Source: Bog-473 sp963807775
Lineage (GTDB): Bacteria; Actinomycetota; Acidimicrobiia; Acidimicrobiales; RAAP-2
DNA: 64,000 nt
Direction of reading: 5' to 3'
Assembly: GCA_963807775.1 (NCBI GenBank)
Contig: CAWECY010000010.1
Coordinates: 620,001-684,000, forward strand
Shown: piece after piece, positions 1 to 9,203 of the stretch
Position numbering within the stretch: position 1 is the first letter of the stretch
Layout of the letters: the number at the start of each line of letters is the position of its first letter
Program-made: the position numbers and the translations under genes
Notes under the pieces: model-generated
Database searches by the model: none
What the model saw: the letters and a program-made list of their open reading frames with translations, nothing else
Told to the model about the DNA's origin: nothing

Positions 1-943
1 CCAATGTGGCCTCGGCCATGCCGTAGCCGGGGCAGAGGGCGTGGCGCGGCAGGCCGAACTCCCGCGCCACGGACTCAAAATCGCGCAAGGTCTGGGCAGG
101 AACGGGCTCGCCGCCCACCACGAAGCTGCGGAGCGAGGACAGGTCGAACGAGCCAGCGGTGCGAAGCGACCGGGCGGCGAATCTGAGGGCGAAGGGTGGC
201 GTGGTGGTCGACGTTGCCCGGTAGTCGCTGCAGGCGCGCATCCAGCGCGCCGGGTCGACTAGGAACCAATCCGGTGTCATCAGGACGAGGTCGGACGGGA
301 CGGACCATGGGGGGTTGACGGAGCACATGGCATAGAGGGCGAGCCCGATGAGGCCCATGTCGTGGGACATCGGCAGCCAGCTGCAGATCACGGCCCCGTC
401 GCGCGGCTCGAGGAAGTCGTACATGGAGGTCAGGTTGGCATCGAGCGCCTCAAGCGACAGCTCGATGCCGCGCGGCGTACCTGTGCTGCCCGAGGTGAAT
501 TGGACGAAGCGGCCCGGCGCCTCGGCCAGTGTGGAGATTGCCACGCGAGTGTCACCAAACGCATGAACCGGAACCGGAGCACCGGCCAAGAGATCGACCA
601 GGTTGGGGTCGCACAACAGGTGGGTCGCGCCCGTGAGGGAGCACATCAGGGCAATCTGATCGAGGTACTCGCCTGGGTCCATGCCGCGGGCCGGATGGGG
701 GAGCGACACCAACGTGATGCCGGAGCGGAAGGCACCGAAGATGGTGGCGAGGCAGTCGGGGGAGGCGGTAAGCAGGGCGGCCACCGTGCCCCCGCGTCCG
801 GCCAGGGACTGCAGGGCGGCGCCGGCATCACGCGCCCGGCGGCCGAGCTCGGCCAGGGTGAGGGGGGCCGAACCGTCAGAGAGGCAATGCACACGGGCGT
901 GTTTGGCGGCGGGCACGTCGACGGCATCGATGACCAGGCTCAT
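1..943 (-). CDS. Fatty acyl-AMP/CoA ligase (AMP-binding family), partial
   Basis: This is the N-terminal ~314 residues of an AMP-forming ligase that adenylates a fatty or other carboxylic acid; the C-terminal part lies beyond the left edge. The frame is open from an ATG at 943 to base 1. Visible motifs are the phosphate-binding loop FTSGSTGTPRG (about residues 149-159), WLPMSHDMGLIG (about 190-201), a form typical of fatty acyl-AMP ligases (FAAL), and GYGMAEAT near the edge. Assignment to the adenylating superfamily is firm. FAAL rather than acyl-CoA synthetase is inferred from the HDMGLIG motif, and the substrate is unknown. It is divergent from the LLM oxidoreductase at 1035. Confidence 0.88.
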   Translation of the reverse strand, partial: MSLVIDAVDVPAAKHARVHCLSDGSAPLTLAELGRRARDAGAALQSLAGRGGTVAALLTASPDCLATIFGAFRSGITLVSLPHPARGMDPGEYLDQIALMCSLTGATHLLCDPNLVDLLAGAPVPVHAFGDTRVAISTLAEAPGRFVQFTSGSTGTPRGIELSLEALDANLTSMYDFLEPRDGAVICSWLPMSHDMGLIGLALYAMCSVNPPWSVPSDLVLMTPDWFLVDPARWMRACSDYRATSTTTPPFALRFAARSLRTAGSFDLSSLRSFVVGGEPVPAQTLRDFESVAREFGLPRHALCPGYGMAEATL

Positions 944-1034
944 GTTTGGGTAACAGTACCTGCCGGTCCGGCACGGAGACCGGTGCGCTCGACGGTCACA
1001 CGGTACCCTCACCACCAACCCCGGAGGAACAGCC

Positions 1035-1904
1035 ATGCAGCTCGACATCCACGTACCACGCTTCACCTGGCCCGGTGGTCCAGAGGCCGTCAGCACCACC
1101 TTCACGTCATTGGCGCAGACCGCCGAGAGCATTGGGGTGCGGACACTGTCCGTGATGGACCACTGGTTTCAGATGGACATGCTCTGGCCCGCCGAAGAGC
1201 CGATGCTCGAGGGGTACACGACGTTGTCGTTCGCTGCTGCGAAGACGGAGCGGTTGCGTTTCCGGATGTTGGTAGGAGGGGTCACCTATCGCCACCCGGG
1301 TCTGCTGGCGAAGACGATCACGACGCTCGACGTCCTTTCCGGTGGGCGGGCCGAGCTTGGGCTCGGCGCTGCGTGGTATGAGCGGGAGCATCGGGGACTC
1401 GGGGTCCCGTTCCCTCCGTTACGCGAGCGGTATGAACGGCTCGAGGAGACGCTCCAGATCTGCTTCCAAATGTGGAGCGACGACAATGGGCCCTACCAGG
1501 GCACGCACTACCAGTTGGCCGAGACGCTCTGCTCGCCGCGTCCAGTGAGCATCCCGCGGCCACGCGTGCTCGTCGGTGGGGGCGGCGAGCGCAAGACGCT
1601 CCGCATCGTTGCCGCCTACGCCGACGCATGCAATATCATCGGAGACGCTTCGACCGTGGCGCATAAGCTCGACGTTCTGCGCCACCACTGCGAAGAGGTG
1701 GGCCGCGATCCGGCGGACATCGAAGTGACCGCGCTCACCATGGTGCCCGAAGATGCAGGCGCGGATGCCATCCTGCGCGAGGCGGAGGCAATGGCGTCGG
1801 CCGGTGTGCAGGCCATCGTCATTCGGTCAACGGGCCAGCAGCCCTCTCAGTGGCTGGAGGAGACGTGGGGCCCTGTGGTGCCGAAACTGGCCGACATCGG
1901 CTGA
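1035..1904 (+). CDS. LLM-class F420-dependent oxidoreductase
   Basis: A 289-residue TIM-barrel protein of the luciferase-like monooxygenase family, which uses F420 or FMN for hydride transfer. Family features are the early DHW motif (SVMDHWFQ), the strand-turn LVGGVTYRHPGLLAKT, DVLSGGRAELGLGAAW, and the phosphate-binding RVLVGGGGERKTL. The ATG is preceded by a clear ribosome binding site (ccggaggaac, about 1020-1029). F420 use is inferred from the actinobacterial context and the R-x-x-x-GLGAAW motif. No substrate can be named. It stands alone between divergent and convergent neighbours. Confidence 0.88.
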   Translation: MQLDIHVPRFTWPGGPEAVSTTFTSLAQTAESIGVRTLSVMDHWFQMDMLWPAEEPMLEGYTTLSFAAAKTERLRFRMLVGGVTYRHPGLLAKTITTLDVLSGGRAELGLGAAWYEREHRGLGVPFPPLRERYERLEETLQICFQMWSDDNGPYQGTHYQLAETLCSPRPVSIPRPRVLVGGGGERKTLRIVAAYADACNIIGDASTVAHKLDVLRHHCEEVGRDPADIEVTALTMVPEDAGADAILREAEAMASAGVQAIVIRSTGQQPSQWLEETWGPVVPKLADIG

Positions 1905-1947
1905 CCCTCATGTCGCGTGGTTCTTGGGCCGGGTGGGCCACACCTAG

Positions 1948-2316
1948 TCAGCTTCCGTAGGGCCGCGTGAGCACCTCCATATTGTGACCGGAGGGATCCT
2001 CGAAATAGAAGCCGCGTCCATGGTTGTTGATGCGGTGCTCCTGTTGGTGTCCGGGGTCAGCCCAATAGGTAAGGCCTCGTTCGGTCACTCGGCTGAAGAT
2101 GCCGTCGAACTCTTCCTCGGTCACAAGGAAGGCGTAGTGATGGGATTCTGGAGTGCCTCGGTCGTCGTAGTCGAGACTGACACCATTGGCGGTCTCGAGG
2201 CACATGAACGGCCCGAATGGTTTCGGGGGATCGAGGCCGAGGATCTCGGCGAGAAAGTTTGCCGACGCCTCCTTGTCGAGGACCGGGACGATGGTGTGGT
2301 TGAGCTCAACTGCCAC
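1948..2316 (-). CDS. VOC (glyoxalase/bleomycin resistance) family protein
   Basis: A single-domain vicinal-oxygen-chelate protein of about 122 residues. It opens VAVELNHTIVPV, where the His is the usual first metal ligand, and ends with FYFEDPSGHNMEVLTRPYG, which contains the family-typical C-terminal Glu. I chose the GTG at 2316 because it gives the normal domain length and is preceded by ggagg; an ATG at 2421 would add 35 residues that do not resemble the family. The substrate is unknown. The gene is convergent with the LLM oxidoreductase. Confidence 0.82.
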   Translation of the reverse strand: MAVELNHTIVPVLDKEASANFLAEILGLDPPKPFGPFMCLETANGVSLDYDDRGTPESHHYAFLVTEEEFDGIFSRVTERGLTYWADPGHQQEHRINNHGRGFYFEDPSGHNMEVLTRPYGS

Positions 2317-2445
2317 GACGCCTCCCTCAGGCCTTGAAACCAGGTCACCATTATTGGCCCCTGAAAGGTGCGTTCTCGACGCGACCGACCCGTCGAACCA
2401 TTCCTGGATCGTCTGCGTCATAGTTTCCACGATGAGGTCGATCCT

Positions 2446-2955
2446 GTGAGGCTGGCACGCTGGGCTTCTCTGAGCATGCTTCTCCTCGGGACAGCTGCCG
2501 CGATCTGGCTCGCCACTCCATCGTCGGGATCCCCCTCCCGGCTCATTGGGGCGGCCGCACCGGTTCCCTCCGTGTCGCCTCCCACGACCCTCCCCAACCA
2601 CGGTGGAGCATCATGCACGCTTTCTTCGGGAGCGGCCTCAATCACGTTGAGCGACGTGGACCGTCCTCCGACCATCACCGTGCCTGTTGGTACCAGCTTC
2701 ACGGTGGTCGTACCGCCTGACGGGGAAGCTGCTACGGACGTGAGTGTCGATTCAGGTGATGCGGTTCCGGTGAGAGTCACGCATCTAGCGGTGCTTAAGG
2801 AACAGTGCACGGTTTTGCTTTCTGGCGGAGGAAGACGGACCATCATGACGGCGCTGAGGCCAGGGCAGGTTGGGCTCTCTGCCACCATCACCCCGCCCAC
2901 CCCGGCATTTATGCCAGCGTGGTCTGGGGAAGTGATCGTCACGAACCGCTCTTGA
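2446..2955 (+). CDS. Exported or membrane-anchored protein, unknown function
   Basis: About 169 residues. An N-terminal hydrophobic segment (about residues 8-25, LLLGTAAAIWLA) acts as signal peptide or anchor. After a Ser/Pro/Thr-rich linker comes a beta-rich extracytoplasmic domain with two Cys (SCTLSSG and EQCTVLLSGGG), a likely disulfide, and the ending SATITPPTPAFMPAWSGEV. I chose the GTG at 2446, which has gagg 8 bases upstream and places the hydrophobic segment at the N-terminus; an ATG at 2368 is in frame but adds a charged extension. I do not recognise the family. The opposite strand is also open here but gives no plausible protein. Confidence 0.6.
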   Translation: MRLARWASLSMLLLGTAAAIWLATPSSGSPSRLIGAAAPVPSVSPPTTLPNHGGASCTLSSGAASITLSDVDRPPTITVPVGTSFTVVVPPDGEAATDVSVDSGDAVPVRVTHLAVLKEQCTVLLSGGGRRTIMTALRPGQVGLSATITPPTPAFMPAWSGEVIVTNRS

Positions 2956-3252
2956 ACGCATAACGCCGCTCCGGCAATGAGGGCAATAGCCGGAAGGGAC
3001 GGTCCCCATCCTTGAGGGTTGCCGAGCGACAGACGAACTCCTCGTTCGGGACACCCTCCGGATCCTGCACCATGTTTGTCCGCGCCAGCTGACCAAGTGA
3101 AATGAGAAAGCACGTACCATCCTCGCAGGAGACGAAAACAACCATTGGGCGCTGGCATGGCGGCGGCTGTCCAGTGGGCCCGATTTGGACGGCTCACCTC
3201 GTGATGCCAAAGGTTTCGTCACTGTTGTCTTGCCAGTTATCGTGCAGGCTCG

Positions 3253-3325
3253 GGGCCGCTAGCTCATCCGGAAGAGCAGGGGACTTTTAATCCCAAGGTG
3301 CCGGGATCGAGACCCGGGCGGCCCA
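3253..3325 (+). tRNA. tRNA-Lys (anticodon TTT), degenerate
   Basis: The cloverleaf can be drawn by eye. The acceptor stem pairs GGGCCGC (3253-3259) with GCGGCCC (3318-3324), the D arm is GCTC/GAGC, the anticodon loop is CTTTTAA at 3284-3290 with anticodon TTT, the T stem is CCGGG/CCCGG, and the discriminator is A3325. Several conserved positions are off: a G-A mismatch at 27:43, T at 15 and G at 48 instead of the Levitt G15-C48 pair, and A instead of T at 54. CC follows at 3326-3327 but no encoded CCA. It may be a divergent accessory tRNA or a decaying copy. Confidence 0.72.
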
Positions 3326-3327
3326 CC

Positions 3328-3450
3328 GGCAGTTGGCTGTACCGCATTGCCACGAACGCCTGGCCCAACGCCCTCGAGGGTCGGTCGCGCCCCACGCTCC
3401 CGGCCCAGGAGGGCCAGCTGTTCGACGACCCGTACGCCGCGTTGCGCAGG
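3328..3450 (+). pseudogene. Remnant of an ECF sigma-70 factor
   Basis: Directly after the tRNA an open stretch encodes GSWLYRIATNAWPNALEGRS followed by LPAQEGQLFDDPYAALRRR. This matches the region 2 to linker boundary of extracytoplasmic-function sigma factors (consensus close to WLYRIATNxCLDAL). No start codon, upstream sigma domain or region 4 is present, and the frame soon runs into unrelated sequence and the 3' end of the TPR gene on the other strand. It is best read as a fragment left by recombination or deletion next to the tRNA. Confidence 0.6.
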
Positions 3451-3463
3451 CGTGCGAGATGCG

Positions 3464-5002
3464 TCAGTCGAGGTCCAACAATGCCGCGGCGGCGCGCCGG
3501 GCGATGCTGGCGTAGCCGCGGCTCACGGCTGCGGCGTGGGCTTGGGCCAGGAGATCGCGGGCCCGTTCGAGATCGCGTGGGTCTCCGCGGGTCAGGAGCA
3601 TGCGGCCCCACCGCAAGTGGGTGACGGCGGCAGCGAACTCCATCTGACCCCGGGCGTTGAGTTCGGCCGCTTTGGCGAAGTGCGCCTCGGCCTCGTCGTA
3701 GCGGCCGAGCACCGATTCCAGGCTGCCGCAGTAGTACGCCACCGGGCTTCCGGCCGTCGCCCCAATGAAGAGAACCTGGTCGTCGAAAGGCGCGAGCAGA
3801 TCCAGGAGCAGCTGGGCCGGTGCTTCGGCGCGCAGTTCGGCGGCGACGTCGGCGTACGAGGCAACCGCGAAGATCCACACGACGTCGTAGGGCAATGAGA
3901 CCAGCTCCGCGGCCGCAGCTTCGAGCATCTGGCGAGCCGTGTCGAAGTTGCCGGCTTCCATATGCCCCTCGGCAAGCGTCGCACGGAAGACCGGGAGTGC
4001 CGGGTTCTCGGCCGCGATCTGCTCGATCAACGGGACGAGCTCGCCGTAGCGCCCCTGTTGGCGGCGGACGCCGATCATCTCTGCCCCGTAGAAGCCGAAG
4101 GCATCGGGCTGTCCACTCTCCATACCTATCTCCAACGCAGTTGTGGCGAGCTGTTCGGCTCGATCGGGATCCCCGGCCAAGAGCGCATCGGCGGCGTCGT
4201 TGAAGAGGGTGACCCACGTCATCGTTGGTTGGTGGAGTCCGTTGTTCACTGCATGCATGGTTGCAAGGCACCGACGCGCCATCTCGAAGTCACCGGCTTG
4301 CACTGCGGCCAACCGGCCGTCGGCGCCGGTCCAGAACAGCAAGTCGGGGTCCCCTAGGAGCTCCGACAGCTCCAGTTCCTCTTTTGCATCGACCATCCGC
4401 TCGTTGAGTGTCGAAGGGACCTGGAGCGGATTGCAGACCAAGTGCAGGGTGCGGATGACGGTGTCGGGATCCCCCAACCGCCGCGCCATCGCCCTGGCGG
4501 CGTCGGCCAATTCCTGGCGCCGGTCCAGCGTCGTGCCCAACGCGAGCTCGCTGCATAGCGTGGCGAGGAGGAGCGCCCGCTCCCGTCCGTCGTCATTGGG
4601 CAGGGCAGCGAGCGCGGATTCCAGCACCGCAACCTTGTCGGCGTCGATCACCCCGATCGAACTGAAGAAGCCGCGGCTGTTCCCTAAGGCAGCGGCCACC
4701 AGGCGGTCCGTTGTATCCAGCTCTTGGGCCCGGTAGGCGGCGTCGAGGAACGTGTCCCGGAAGCCCGGCAAGCCGGCCTGGCGCTGTGCCTCTCCCAAGG
4801 CCAGGCGCAGGTCACAGCCGACCAGGGGGTCGTCCTCCGGCGCCATCTCCGCCAGTTGGAGCGCTCGGGAGAGGTACCGGACCGCGTCGTCGGGGGCCAG
4901 TGAGGCCAAGGCGGCCTCGCCTGCTTGTCGGGCGTAGCCGATGGCTTTGGCCGCGTTGGCCGGTTGCTTGGCGCTGAGCCAGTGGTAAGCCAGCTCACTC
5001 AC
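3464..5002 (-). CDS. TPR-rich C-terminal half of a cyclase/AAA-ATPase regulator
   Basis: A 512-residue, almost wholly alpha-helical protein made of tetratricopeptide-like repeats (for example AKAIGYARQAGEAALASLAP at the N-terminus and later YDEAEAHFAKAAELNARGQ). It starts at a GTG overlapping the stop of the upstream gene by four bases (GTGA, 4999-5002). In related actinobacterial proteins the cyclase, ATPase and TPR parts form one chain of roughly 1,100 residues, and the first residues here (VSELAYHWL) continue that consensus without a gap. It is therefore probably the second half of one gene broken by a one-base loss in the G6 run (plus-strand C run 5006-5011), or a translationally coupled second subunit. 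Confidence 0.8.
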   Translation of the reverse strand: MSELAYHWLSAKQPANAAKAIGYARQAGEAALASLAPDDAVRYLSRALQLAEMAPEDDPLVGCDLRLALGEAQRQAGLPGFRDTFLDAAYRAQELDTTDRLVAAALGNSRGFFSSIGVIDADKVAVLESALAALPNDDGRERALLLATLCSELALGTTLDRRQELADAARAMARRLGDPDTVIRTLHLVCNPLQVPSTLNERMVDAKEELELSELLGDPDLLFWTGADGRLAAVQAGDFEMARRCLATMHAVNNGLHQPTMTWVTLFNDAADALLAGDPDRAEQLATTALEIGMESGQPDAFGFYGAEMIGVRRQQGRYGELVPLIEQIAAENPALPVFRATLAEGHMEAGNFDTARQMLEAAAAELVSLPYDVVWIFAVASYADVAAELRAEAPAQLLLDLLAPFDDQVLFIGATAGSPVAYYCGSLESVLGRYDEAEAHFAKAAELNARGQMEFAAAVTHLRWGRMLLTRGDPRDLERARDLLAQAHAAAVSRGYASIARRAAAALLDLD

Positions 5003-6774
5003 GCGCCCCCCGGCGTATGTCCGACCGTCGCCTCGATGGCCTCGGCCACCTGCTGATGGGCACGGGTTCGCCGGACCCTCGGGAGGCCCTGGTACAACGT
5101 GTGCTGCGTCAAGGCGTGCGAAAAGCTGTAGCGCCCCGGGACGTCAGGAACCTCACGCACGAGGGCGGCGCCGGTCGCACCGTCGAGAACGTCGAGCAAC
5201 TCTTCTTGTCCGAGGTCGGTGACGGCGTCGAGCAGGTCGAAGTCGAAGTCCCGTCCGATGACGGCAGCTATGGAAAGGACCCGACCCGCTTGCGCACCGA
5301 GCCGGCCGACGCGGGAGGAGATGACATCTCGCACACTGGTGGGTAGCGCCATCTCGGACAGTTCTCCAGCCGCCGTCCAACGGCCACGATCGTCCTGGTA
5401 TATGGCGCCGGTCTCCATGAGACTCCGTAACACCTCTCCGACGAAGAACGGGTTGCCCTCAGTCTCGAGGCAGAGCGCATGGGCGAGATCTGTTGCCGCC
5501 TCCTCGAGGCGTTGCCCCGCTGCAGCCTCCATGAATGCGAGGACCCCGGTGTCATCGAAGCCCTTCAACTCGATCCGGCTGATATTTGGTTCGCGTTGCA
5601 GGGCACCGAGGAGATCGCGGAGCGGGTTGGAATGTGAGAGCTCGGTGTCCCGAAACGTCCCGAGAACGAGCAGTCGTGACGACTCGACGGTGGTCACCAC
5701 ATGACGCAGGAGTCGGAGGCTTTGACTGTCCGACCATTGCATGTCGTCGAGCACGAGCACGGTTGGTTGTGCCGTGGAGGCGGCCGTCAGAAGGCCCGCC
5801 ACCGCTCCGTAGAGGAGGTAGCGCTCGGTGTCGGGATCCGTCCTCGTCGGTGCGGGAACTGCTCCCAGTCGTTGACCGAGCGCGGGGACCATCGACGTGA
5901 TGTCGCCGCCGTGGGCTTCGACGTGGGTTCGAAGCACGTGCTCCGGCGCATGTGCCACATAATGATTTAGCGCCTCGGCGAAGGGCGAGTATGACGCGCT
6001 GACGTCTTCCTGGCAACGCCCCAGGAGCACGCAGGCGCCCTCCCTGGCGGCGCGCCGGGCAGCGTCTGCAACCAACGTCGTTTTTCCGACGCCGGCGTCA
6101 CCCGACACGAGGACCACGGCACGCCCTTCTCCGGATGCGGCTCGCTTATAGGCGTCCGACAGCAGTGCCGTCTCGGTTTCGCGAGCGACGACTCCGGTGA
6201 GCGGCACCTGCGTCAGGCGCGCCGGGAGCGGCACGCCGTTCTCAGCCGCAACTTCATCGAGCGGCTCCCAACGGACGTCGAGTACCCCCACGGGCTCCGG
6301 GAGGCCCTTCAACTTGAGCGCACCGAGCCTCTCAAAGAGGTAAGGGCTGCGCCGGCCACCCATTACCCGGACGGCCTCCGTGGCCAGGATCTGGCCGGCC
6401 TTGGCGTGGGCACAGAGGCGAGCAGCCTCTATCACCGGGTCGCCGTAGTAGTCATTTGACTCCATAGTCGCCTCTCCGCCGCTGAGTCCGATGCGCAGCC
6501 CCAGCGGATGGCGGGCGCCGACGTTGTCACGGTGGACGCCTTGCTGCATCGCCACGGCGCACGACAGGGCGGCAGAAGTGCTGCGGAACACGACCATGAC
6601 CCCGTCGCCGAGGCCCTTCACTTCGTCCCCTCCGGAGCCGGCGATGGCTCGACGCAACACCGAGAAGTGGGCACGGAGAAGTTCGTCCGCGGCGTCCGGA
6701 CTAATCGCGTAGCTGATCTCGGTCGAACCGACCAGGTCAGTGAATATGACCGTGATGGTCTCGGTGACCGCCAA
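4999..6774 (-). CDS. Class III adenylate/guanylate cyclase-domain protein with AAA-type ATPase
   Basis: 591 residues. Residues 1-170 form a class III nucleotide cyclase domain: FTDLVGSTE contains a metal-binding Asp, KGLGDGVMVVF carries the second Asp, and GLRIGLSGGE follows. The usual Asn in VN-AARL is replaced (VIEAARL), which often goes with altered or weak activity. Residues about 195-560 form an Orc1/AAA-like ATPase with Walker A GDAGVGKTT (about 225-233) and Walker B VLVLDDMQWSD. Such proteins are large signalling ATPases. The C-terminal TPR portion is encoded by the overlapping downstream frame. The gene is preceded by about 500 bases without a recognised gene. Confidence 0.88.
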   Translation of the reverse strand: MAVTETITVIFTDLVGSTEISYAISPDAADELLRAHFSVLRRAIAGSGGDEVKGLGDGVMVVFRSTSAALSCAVAMQQGVHRDNVGARHPLGLRIGLSGGEATMESNDYYGDPVIEAARLCAHAKAGQILATEAVRVMGGRRSPYLFERLGALKLKGLPEPVGVLDVRWEPLDEVAAENGVPLPARLTQVPLTGVVARETETALLSDAYKRAASGEGRAVVLVSGDAGVGKTTLVADAARRAAREGACVLLGRCQEDVSASYSPFAEALNHYVAHAPEHVLRTHVEAHGGDITSMVPALGQRLGAVPAPTRTDPDTERYLLYGAVAGLLTAASTAQPTVLVLDDMQWSDSQSLRLLRHVVTTVESSRLLVLGTFRDTELSHSNPLRDLLGALQREPNISRIELKGFDDTGVLAFMEAAAGQRLEEAATDLAHALCLETEGNPFFVGEVLRSLMETGAIYQDDRGRWTAAGELSEMALPTSVRDVISSRVGRLGAQAGRVLSIAAVIGRDFDFDLLDAVTDLGQEELLDVLDGATGAALVREVPDVPGRYSFSHALTQHTLYQGLPRVRRTRAHQQVAEAIEATVGHTPGGA

Positions 6775-7279
6775 GACTCCCTCCTCCGTTCTGCCCTACT
6801 GCGTCAGGGTAGACGGTTCGCAACCGGAGATGCGTCGAGACGGGAGCCCGGTATGGGCAATCGTGACTCCGCGGAGTCCATCGCCGCGCCGAGCAGCTCA
6901 TCGAAGCACCTCGACCGGAACGGCGTCGGTGCCACACGGCAACCCTTTCGCCATGAGGATCCACACGCGACGGAGGGCGAGTCGCCTGGTGCGGTGTCCG
7001 AGCACAACGGTTGCCGGAGAGCGGACCGCTGGGCCAGAGAAAGACCGGAAAAGAGCACGACAGCACCTCGCAACTTATGGTTGATGGCGGTCTGGTGCGG
7101 AGGATGCTGTTCAAGCCGCGCCGAACTCTTGGAGTCCATGGCTGGGTGCTGACACGGTCGCGACCACGATCTCAAGGTGTTCGGAACCGGGTCCGAGTGG
7201 GCCCATCGTCTCGGGTGCATATCTGTCTGCCGGTCAGGAGGTCGATTGCGCCGCTACGATTTCGCCTGGTGAGGCAACG
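6775..7279. other. Gene-free divergent intergenic region
   Basis: About 500 bases between the minus-strand cyclase gene and the plus-strand Gly/Ser-rich gene. Open frames here lack plausible codon use, start signals or recognisable domains. It probably contains both divergent promoters, but I see no clear operator or terminator. Confidence 0.5.
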
Positions 7280-8001
7280 GTGAGTGATCCGACATCCGAC
7301 GGGCAGTTGGATCCCTCGGAGGCGAGGTTCGCATTGTCGAAGAAATGGTGGCGGCAGCGCCCCGGTGTGCTCGCTGGTCTCGGCATTGGCTCTTTGGTCC
7401 TCGTTGGCCTGGCGATCCTTCTTGGCGTATCGCTGGCTTCCGGCGGAGGTGGCGCGGGGATCACTGGGACATCGCATCCGATTGGGGCGACCGGCAGCAC
7501 TGGGAACTCGGGTACCGGCTCGACCGGTGGGGGCAATTCGGGTTCTGGTGCGGGCGCTTCAGGCGGGAACTCCGGGGCCAGTGGCGCCACCGGGAGCACG
7601 GGGAGCGGGCGGCAGCGGGTCAACTGGCGCGAGCGGCAGTACTGGTGCCGGAGGTGGAGGCGCTTCGTTGAGCGGCGCGACGGGTTCTTCAGGTGCTGGT
7701 CCCGTCGGGAGCAGTGGCAACAGCGGAGCCAACGCAATCGCCCAGGGTCGTTCGAGCGGCAGTGCCCCCGTGAGCGCTCAGGCTTCCGGTGGTCAGGGGG
7801 CTGCCGGCTCAGCCGGGACCTCTACTCACGGTGGCAGTACGGCGGCTCCTCAAGGAAGTAGCACCGCAGGAGCAGGAGCAGGACAAAAAAGAGAAGCAGG
7901 AGCAGGAGCAGGGTCGGGAGCCGGCTCAGCCGGTGGATACCGGCGGCGCGGGCGCTGACGGGTCACAGTCAGGAGGGACGAGCCCAACGACGGTCCCCTG
8001 A
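7280..8001 (+). CDS. Membrane-anchored Gly/Ser/Thr-rich protein, frame-broken
   Basis: It starts at a GTG with gagg upstream. The first part has a cytoplasmic segment (ARFALSKKWWRQRPG), one transmembrane helix (about residues 32-53, GIGSLVLVGLAILLGV), then a long Gly/Ser/Thr linker (GSTGNSGTGSTGGGNSGSG). The low-complexity composition continues in the third frame (to about 7850) and then the first frame, ending EPAQPVDTGGAGADGSQS...TTVP at 8001. Two indels near 7610 and 7850 reconcile one product of about 240 residues. It is convergent with the export operon, 10 bases from its last stop. No function is assignable; a surface spacer protein is possible. Confidence 0.55.
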
Positions 8002-8010
8002 CCGCCGGGC

Positions 8011-9203
8011 TCAACCCAGGCGCAACGTCTCGAGCGGCTCGAGTCGGGCCGCCTTGATCGACGGGAACAGCCCCGCCACGACTGCGACCAGCAGTGCCAG
8101 GCCCATCCACAGCGGGATCTCGCCGTAGTCGATCACGACGACCCACTCCAGCGATTGCCGAAACGCCGTAGACGATCGCGACGCCGAGGCCGGCGCCGAT
8201 GATCCCGCCCAGCAGGCCCACGAACAGCGACTCGAGCAGGAACTGGGCGCCGATCTTGGAGCGGCTGTGGCCGACGGCCCGGCGGATGCCGATCTCCGAT
8301 GACCGTTGGATCACCGAGATGGACATCACGTTGGCGATGCCGATCCCACCGACGGTGAGCGCCAGCAAGCCCGCCAAGAGCGCCACCTGCTGCAGGGTCT
8401 TGTTGGCCTGGGCTGCCGCCTGGAGCACGTCGCTCGGGATCTGGGTCGAAACCTGGTCGGAGCCGCCGAGGCTGATGGCGGTGGGGATGGCGTTGGCGGT
8501 CGCCTGGGTGGTGCCCGGCTGCGGCGCGGATGTAGAGCTGGTTGGGTTCACCGTTGGTGCCGAGGACGTTCTTGGCGGCCCACTCGGTCACGAAGACGGC
8601 GTTGTCGAGCTCGGGGTCCAGCGCGACGCGGGCCCAAGCACGCCGACCACCGCGAAGTTGGTGTTGTTGAGCTGGATGGTGCGGGCCTCGCCGGGCAGGT
8701 AGCCGTACTGCTTGGCGATGCCCTCGCCGAGGACGACGGCAGCGCGGTATGGAGTCGGCAGGTCGGCGCGATCGAGCCATCGCCCGCTGATCATCGGGAC
8801 TTGCAGGACCGCCGGGAGGCCGACGCCGGCTGCCCGCACCGGCACCGGGAACGCCTCGTAGTAGTCCTTGGCCCCTGCTACCGGGACCGAGACGACTCCG
8901 GAGAGGTTGGCGGTGGCGGCCGCGCCCGTCACGGTGGACACCGCGTCCACCCGGCGCGACCGCATTCTCCGGGAACGTGGGGTTCTGCGAGCCGAACGTG
9001 CCGCCGGCCTGGGCGATGATCAGGTTGGTTCCGAGCTGCGCCAGCTGGGCCTGGAGCTCGCCCTTGGCGCTCTCGGTCAGGCCGATGGCGCAGACCATGG
9101 CGGCCACCCCGATGATGGGCCCGAGCATGATCAGCAGCGTCCGCACCTTCCGGGCCATGAGCCCGGTCAGGGCGACGCCGACCAGCTCTCGTGCTGCGCT
9201 CAC
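8011..9203 (-). CDS. MacB-like ABC transporter permease, multiply frame-broken
   Basis: Reconstructed over several frames. The N-terminus runs LTGLMARKVRTLLIMLGPII, then a MacB periplasmic core (DLPTPYRAAVVLGEGIAKQY), FtsX-type membrane segments (LLALTVGGIGIANVMSISVI, SSEIGIRRAVGHSRSKIG), and the end GLFPSIKAARLEPLETLRLG at 8011. At least four single-base breaks are needed. The GTG start overlaps the ATPase stop (GTGA, 9200-9203). The protein is the membrane half of a tripartite-type exporter, a type that in other bacteria moves peptides, lipoproteins or macrolides. The substrate here is unknown. The breaks look like sequence errors because every segment retains family consensus. Confidence 0.8.
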
